The notes under the pieces: model-generated
What the model saw: the letters and a program-made list of their open reading frames with translations, nothing else
What the model was told of the DNA's origin: nothing
Database searches by the model: none
Origin: HGM04593 sp045631205
GTDB taxonomy: Bacteria; Bacteroidota; Bacteroidia; Bacteroidales; Bacteroidaceae
Direction of reading: 5' to 3'
DNA: 9,601 bases
Assembly: GCA_045631205.1 (NCBI GenBank)
Contig: JAZQUI010000010.1
Span: forward strand, 1-9,601
In this document: piece after piece, positions 6,277 through 9,601 of the stretch
How positions within the stretch are numbered: position 1 is the stretch's first letter
Layout: every line of letters begins with the position of its first letter
Made by a program: the position numbers and the translations under genes

Positions 6277-8229
6277 ATGAGTTATTTGCGATTCGAAAAA
6301 ACGCTGATGACGAACTTGGAAGAGTCGTTGCAAAAGGAGATTTTGAGGACTAACCGTTCGGGTGCTTATCATTGTTCGACTATCGTCGATTGTAACACCC
6401 GTAAATATCACGGATTGTTGGTTGTTCCCATCCCACAGCTCGATGACGAGAACCATGTATTGCTTTCGTCGCTCGACGAGACTGTGGTTCTGCACGGTGC
6501 TGAATTCAACTTGGGATTGCACAAGTATAACGCCGACAACTTCAGTCCCCGCGGCAACAAATACATCCGCGAGTTTGCCTGGGAGCGTGTCCCCACCACC
6601 ATTTATAACGTGGGTGGTGTGTGGCTGAAAAAAGAAAAAGCCTTTGTGCACCATGAGAACAGAATTCTTATTCGCTATACTTTGTTGAAAGCGAATACGG
6701 CAGTAACCTTGCGTTTACGTCCTTTCCTGGCGTTCCGTAGCGTTCGTGAATATACTCACGAAAACAGCATCGCCGACCGCAGCTACAAGGAGGTAGAGAA
6801 CGGTATCAGCATGCGTATGTATGCCGATTACCCCGACCTTTATATGCAGCTCAACAAGAAGAACGAGTTTGTATATACTCCCGACTGGTATCGCGGTATC
6901 GAGTATGTGAAGGAACTTGAGCGTGGCTACGACTTTAACGAGGATCTTTTTGTTCCCGGTTATTTTGAGGTTAAAATGAAAGCCGGCGAGAGCATTGTCT
7001 TCTCGGGCGGTGTTTCTCCTATGACTACACGTTCAATGAAGGCTGCATTCGAGCATGAAGAGGAAATTCGTGACCCGCGTGACAACTTCATGCACTGTAT
7101 GCAATGTGCCGGTAACCAGTTCTTCAATGTTCAGGGTGAGCACATCTACATCCTTGCAGGTTATCCCTGGTTCAAGTGCCGTGCCCGTGACCTCTTCGTG
7201 TCGTTGCCCGGTCTTGCTCTTGCGCAAGGTCACTACGACGAGTTTGAAAAGGTAATGAAGACTGCAAGCATTGCTATCGATGATTTCATAAACGACCGCG
7301 TAAGCAATGTCAAGATTTATGAAATGGAGCACCCCGACGTGCTGTTGTGGGCAGTGTGGACACTGCAACAATATGCAAAAGAGTGCAGTATGGAGGCTTG
7401 CCGCGACAAGTATGGTGATTTGTTGATGAAAATCTACGACTTCATACGTAACAACCGTCACAACAACTTGCGTGTTGCCCAGAATGGCCTTCTCTCTACA
7501 AATGGACGTGACAAAGCGGTTACTTGGATGAACTCTTCTGTAAACGGCCGCCCCGTTGTTCCCCGTACTGGTTATGTTGTGGAGATAAATGCATTGTGGT
7601 ACAATGCTCTTGTGTTTATACAGCAAATGGCCGAACTGATGCACAACCAGCAGGTGCTCGACTCACTCGTGCGCCTTCTCCCGCTTGCAGGCAAAGCCTT
7701 TGGCGAGGTGTTCCTCAACGAACACGGCTATCTCTATGACTATGTCGATGGTGATTATGTTGATTGGAGCGTGCGTCCTAATATGATTTTTGCCGTGGCT
7801 CTCGACAATTCGCCTCTCAATTCCAAGCAAAAGAAAAAAATCCTTGATATAGTTACACGTGAGTTGCTCACACCGCGCGGCTTGCGCTCACTCTCTCCCA
7901 AGAGTGTGGGCTACAACCCCAATTATGTGGGCCCGCAGATACAGCGCGACTATGCTTATCATCAGGGTACGGCATGGCCATGGCTCGGTGGCTTCTACTA
8001 CGAGGCTTACCTCAAAATCTACAAGATGAGCGGTGTCTCTTTCGTTCAGCGCCAGATGGTAGGTTTCGAGGACGAGATTGTGCAGCACTGTATCGGTTCA
8101 ATGCCCGAGGTCTTCGACGGCAACCCGCCTTTCAAGGGACGCGGTGCCGTAGCCTTTGCAATGAACGTGGCAGCAATCCTCAGAACAAGCCAGATGCTAA
8201 AACAGTACGAATCTAAAATGGAGGGATAA
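6277..8229 (+). CDS. Glycogen debranching enzyme (GH133 type, GDE_N + GDE_C)
   Basis: The protein has the bacterial/archaeal debranching layout in 650 residues. The N-terminal beta-sandwich domain covers about 15-240 (NRSGAYHCSTIVDCNTRKYHGLLV at its start). The (alpha/alpha)6 amylo-alpha-1,6-glucosidase domain covers about 265-640, with AGYPWFKCRARDLFVSLPGL, PRTGYVVEINALWYNAL, YAYHQGTAWPWLGGF and GSMPEVFDGNPPFKGRG. It should hydrolyse alpha-1,6 branch points of cytosolic glycogen; there is no signal peptide. Glu611 in PEVFDG fits the C-terminal catalytic Glu of the family. The other acidic site, usually TWMD followed by a short segment and then PRxGxxVEINALWYNAL, reads TWMN here (Asn419). If that alignment is right, the general acid is missing. 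The ATG at 6277 is the only reasonable start. The glycosyltransferase begins 5 bases after its stop, so they are co-transcribed. Codons are richer in C-ending forms than in the upstream operon. Confidence 0.9.
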   Translation: MSYLRFEKTLMTNLEESLQKEILRTNRSGAYHCSTIVDCNTRKYHGLLVVPIPQLDDENHVLLSSLDETVVLHGAEFNLGLHKYNADNFSPRGNKYIREFAWERVPTTIYNVGGVWLKKEKAFVHHENRILIRYTLLKANTAVTLRLRPFLAFRSVREYTHENSIADRSYKEVENGISMRMYADYPDLYMQLNKKNEFVYTPDWYRGIEYVKELERGYDFNEDLFVPGYFEVKMKAGESIVFSGGVSPMTTRSMKAAFEHEEEIRDPRDNFMHCMQCAGNQFFNVQGEHIYILAGYPWFKCRARDLFVSLPGLALAQGHYDEFEKVMKTASIAIDDFINDRVSNVKIYEMEHPDVLLWAVWTLQQYAKECSMEACRDKYGDLLMKIYDFIRNNRHNNLRVAQNGLLSTNGRDKAVTWMNSSVNGRPVVPRTGYVVEINALWYNALVFIQQMAELMHNQQVLDSLVRLLPLAGKAFGEVFLNEHGYLYDYVDGDYVDWSVRPNMIFAVALDNSPLNSKQKKKILDIVTRELLTPRGLRSLSPKSVGYNPNYVGPQIQRDYAYHQGTAWPWLGGFYYEAYLKIYKMSGVSFVQRQMVGFEDEIVQHCIGSMPEVFDGNPPFKGRGAVAFAMNVAAILRTSQMLKQYESKMEG

Positions 8230-8234
8230 TATAT

Positions 8235-9497
8235 ATGAAAGTATTAATGTTCGGTTGGGAGTTCCCCCCGCATATTTCGGGTGGACTCGGTACGGCAAGT
8301 TATGGACTTACAAAGGGATTCGTCCAGCAGGGCGATGTCGAGATTAAGTTCTGTATCCCTAAACCATACGGTGACGAAGACAACAGCTTCCTCAGAATTG
8401 TGGCAATGAATTCAGTGCCCATTGTGTGGAAGGATGTAAACCACGATTATGTAAACAGCCGCATAGGCAAGGTGATGACTCCCGAGGAGTACTATCGCTA
8501 CAGGGAGCACATCTACAGCGACTTCAGCTACATGCACACCAACGACCTTGGATGCATGGAGTTTGCCGGCGGTTACCCCGATAACCTTCACGATGAGATT
8601 AACAACTACTCGATTATTGCCGGCGTTGTAGCCCGCACCGAGGAGTTCGATATCATCCACTCTCACGACTGGCTCACATACCCTGCCGGCATACATGCCA
8701 AGCAGGTGTCGGGCAAGAAACTCGTTATCCACGTTCACGCTACCGACTTCGACCGCAGCCGTGGTAACGTTAACCCCACCGTGTACGCAATTGAGAAGAA
8801 CGGTATGGACAATGCCGACCACATCTTCTGCGTTAGTGAGCTCACACGCCAGACTGTCATCCACAAGTATCACCAGCACCCAAGCAAGGTGTCTACGTTG
8901 CACAATGCCGTTACACCGCTTGAGCAGGATATTCTTGACATTGTTCCAAAGAAGATACCCGGCGAGAAGGTGGTTACTTTCCTTGGACGTATTACAATGC
9001 AGAAGGGTCCCGAGTACTTCGTTGAGGCAGCTGCACAGGTGCTCAAGAGGACAAAGAACATACGTTTCTGCATGGCCGGTAGCGGCGACATGATGAACGA
9101 CATGATTCGTCTTGTTGCACAGCGCGGAATCTCCGACAGGTTCCACTTCCCCGGCTTCATGCGCGGCCGTCAGGTATACGAGTGCCTCAAGGCCAGCGAC
9201 GTCTATATCATGCCGTCGGTGAGTGAGCCATTCGGTATCTCTCCGCTCGAGGCAATGCAGTGCGACGTGCCCACAATTATCTCAAAGCAGTCGGGTTGTG
9301 CCGAGATTCTCGACAAGTGTATCAAGACCGACTATTGGGACATCAACGCCATGGCCGATGCCATCTACTCAATCTGTAACAACGAGTCGCTCTATGAGTA
9401 TCTCAAGGTTGAGGGCCGTAAGGAGGTCGACAGCATCACATGGGAAGATGTGGCTTTGAGGCTGAGAAGAATGTATGAAAAAGTATTGGGTTGGTAA
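8235..9497 (+). CDS. GT-B glycosyltransferase, likely glycogen synthase (GT4-like)
   Basis: The 420-residue protein has a GT-B fold without a signal peptide or membrane segment. The N-terminal domain opens with MKVLMFGWEFPPHISGGLGTAS, a glycine-rich acceptor/nucleotide loop like the K-x-G-G-L loop of glycogen and starch synthases, and contains FDIIHSHDWLTYPAG. The C-terminal domain has FLGRITMQKGPEYFVEAA (Arg252 and Lys257 in the donor-phosphate position) and the E-x7-E motif EPFGISPLEAM (Glu331 and Glu339), typical of retaining GT4/GT5 enzymes. Its place between a debranching enzyme and a GH57 amylase indicates that it elongates alpha-1,4-glucan from a nucleotide-glucose. Donor choice (ADP- or UDP-glucose) cannot be read. 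The start at 8235 is 5 bases after the previous stop. Codon use is strongly biased to C-ending codons (AAC, GAC, TTC, ATC), suggesting high expression. The exact role as synthase is inferred from context. Confidence 0.85.
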   Translation: MKVLMFGWEFPPHISGGLGTASYGLTKGFVQQGDVEIKFCIPKPYGDEDNSFLRIVAMNSVPIVWKDVNHDYVNSRIGKVMTPEEYYRYREHIYSDFSYMHTNDLGCMEFAGGYPDNLHDEINNYSIIAGVVARTEEFDIIHSHDWLTYPAGIHAKQVSGKKLVIHVHATDFDRSRGNVNPTVYAIEKNGMDNADHIFCVSELTRQTVIHKYHQHPSKVSTLHNAVTPLEQDILDIVPKKIPGEKVVTFLGRITMQKGPEYFVEAAAQVLKRTKNIRFCMAGSGDMMNDMIRLVAQRGISDRFHFPGFMRGRQVYECLKASDVYIMPSVSEPFGISPLEAMQCDVPTIISKQSGCAEILDKCIKTDYWDINAMADAIYSICNNESLYEYLKVEGRKEVDSITWEDVALRLRRMYEKVLGW

Positions 9498-9518
9498 TAA
9501 TTAAAAAAAAGAAATAAT

Positions 9519-9601
9519 ATGAAGACAATTTGTTTCTATTTCGAATTGCATCAAATCAGACAGTTGAAACGTTACCGTTTCTTCGACATAGGCAGTGATC
9601 A
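9519..9601 (+). CDS. GH57 alpha-amylase-like protein, N-terminus only
   Basis: An ATG at 9519-9521 starts 21 bases after the glycosyltransferase stop, behind an A-rich spacer, and the frame stays open to the window edge (27 codons). The residues begin MKTICFYFELHQIRQLKRY and continue RFFDIGSD. This resembles the N-terminal strand of GH57 enzymes of Bacteroidota, where CFYFxxHQPxRLKxYRFFDIG carries the first conserved His-Gln. Here the usual Pro after HQ is Ile, as read. The product should act on alpha-1,4-glucan as third gene of the glycogen operon. Whether it is an amylase, branching enzyme or glucanotransferase cannot be decided from this fragment. Confidence 0.8.
   Translation, partial: MKTICFYFELHQIRQLKRYRFFDIGSD

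Noticed and set aside
7033..7644. Minus-strand open frame of 203 codons inside the debranching enzyme
   Set aside because: It is antisense to conserved catalytic-domain sequence and has no recognisable features.
8412..9146. Minus-strand open frame of 244 codons inside the glycosyltransferase gene
   Set aside because: It is a shadow of a gene with strong C-ending codon bias, which removes stop codons from the opposite strand. The plus-strand product has full GT-B motifs and the antisense product has none.

Overview
The window looks like chromosomal DNA from a member of the Bacteroidales (Bacteroidota). Three things point there. The best promoters have the Bacteroides-type -33/-7 layout, TTTG and TAnnTTTG separated by 20 bases, and start codons generally lack Shine-Dalgarno sequences. 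The gene set fits: a DUF5686-like outer-membrane barrel, a Crp/Fnr-like regulator with a degenerate nucleotide pocket, and a debranching enzyme - glycosyltransferase - GH57 glycogen cluster. All the coding regions are intact except the last, which is cut by the window edge. I see no mobile element, CRISPR array, integrase or obvious foreign island.

Layout. Positions 1-227 hold no gene I can support. They contain a promoter-like site reading left and a strong hairpin terminator at 188-227. A minus-strand tRNA-Arg(TCT) lies at 228-301 with its own promoter at 362-393. A minus-strand Crp/Fnr-family regulator lies at 452-1117. A divergent AT-rich spacer (1118-1341) precedes a plus-strand run of four tightly packed genes: miaA (tRNA prenylation), a diacylglycerol-kinase-like lipid kinase, kdsA (Kdo-8-phosphate synthesis for lipid A/LPS) and a 709-residue outer-membrane beta-barrel protein. 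The junctions are a 14-base overlap, then gaps of 6 and 11 bases, so they are probably one transcript. Three of the four concern membrane lipid, LPS or the outer membrane, so this reads as an envelope operon headed by a tRNA-modification gene.

After a 120-base spacer with a near-consensus promoter (6203-6234) comes a second operon for storage polysaccharide: a GH133-type glycogen debranching enzyme, a GT-B glycosyltransferase likely to be the glycogen synthase, and the first 27 codons of a GH57 alpha-amylase-like protein running off the right edge. These genes use many more C-ending codons than the envelope operon, which suggests high expression.

No wholly new system is evident. The points most worth a second look are: a perfect 16-bp inverted repeat with a 7-base loop inside the first 31 codons of the outer-membrane gene, over the signal-peptide cleavage region; a lipid kinase in which several family-conserved catalytic positions are replaced; a possible Asp-to-Asn change at a catalytic position of the debranching enzyme; and a tRNA whose terminator stem begins at the base next to its discriminator.
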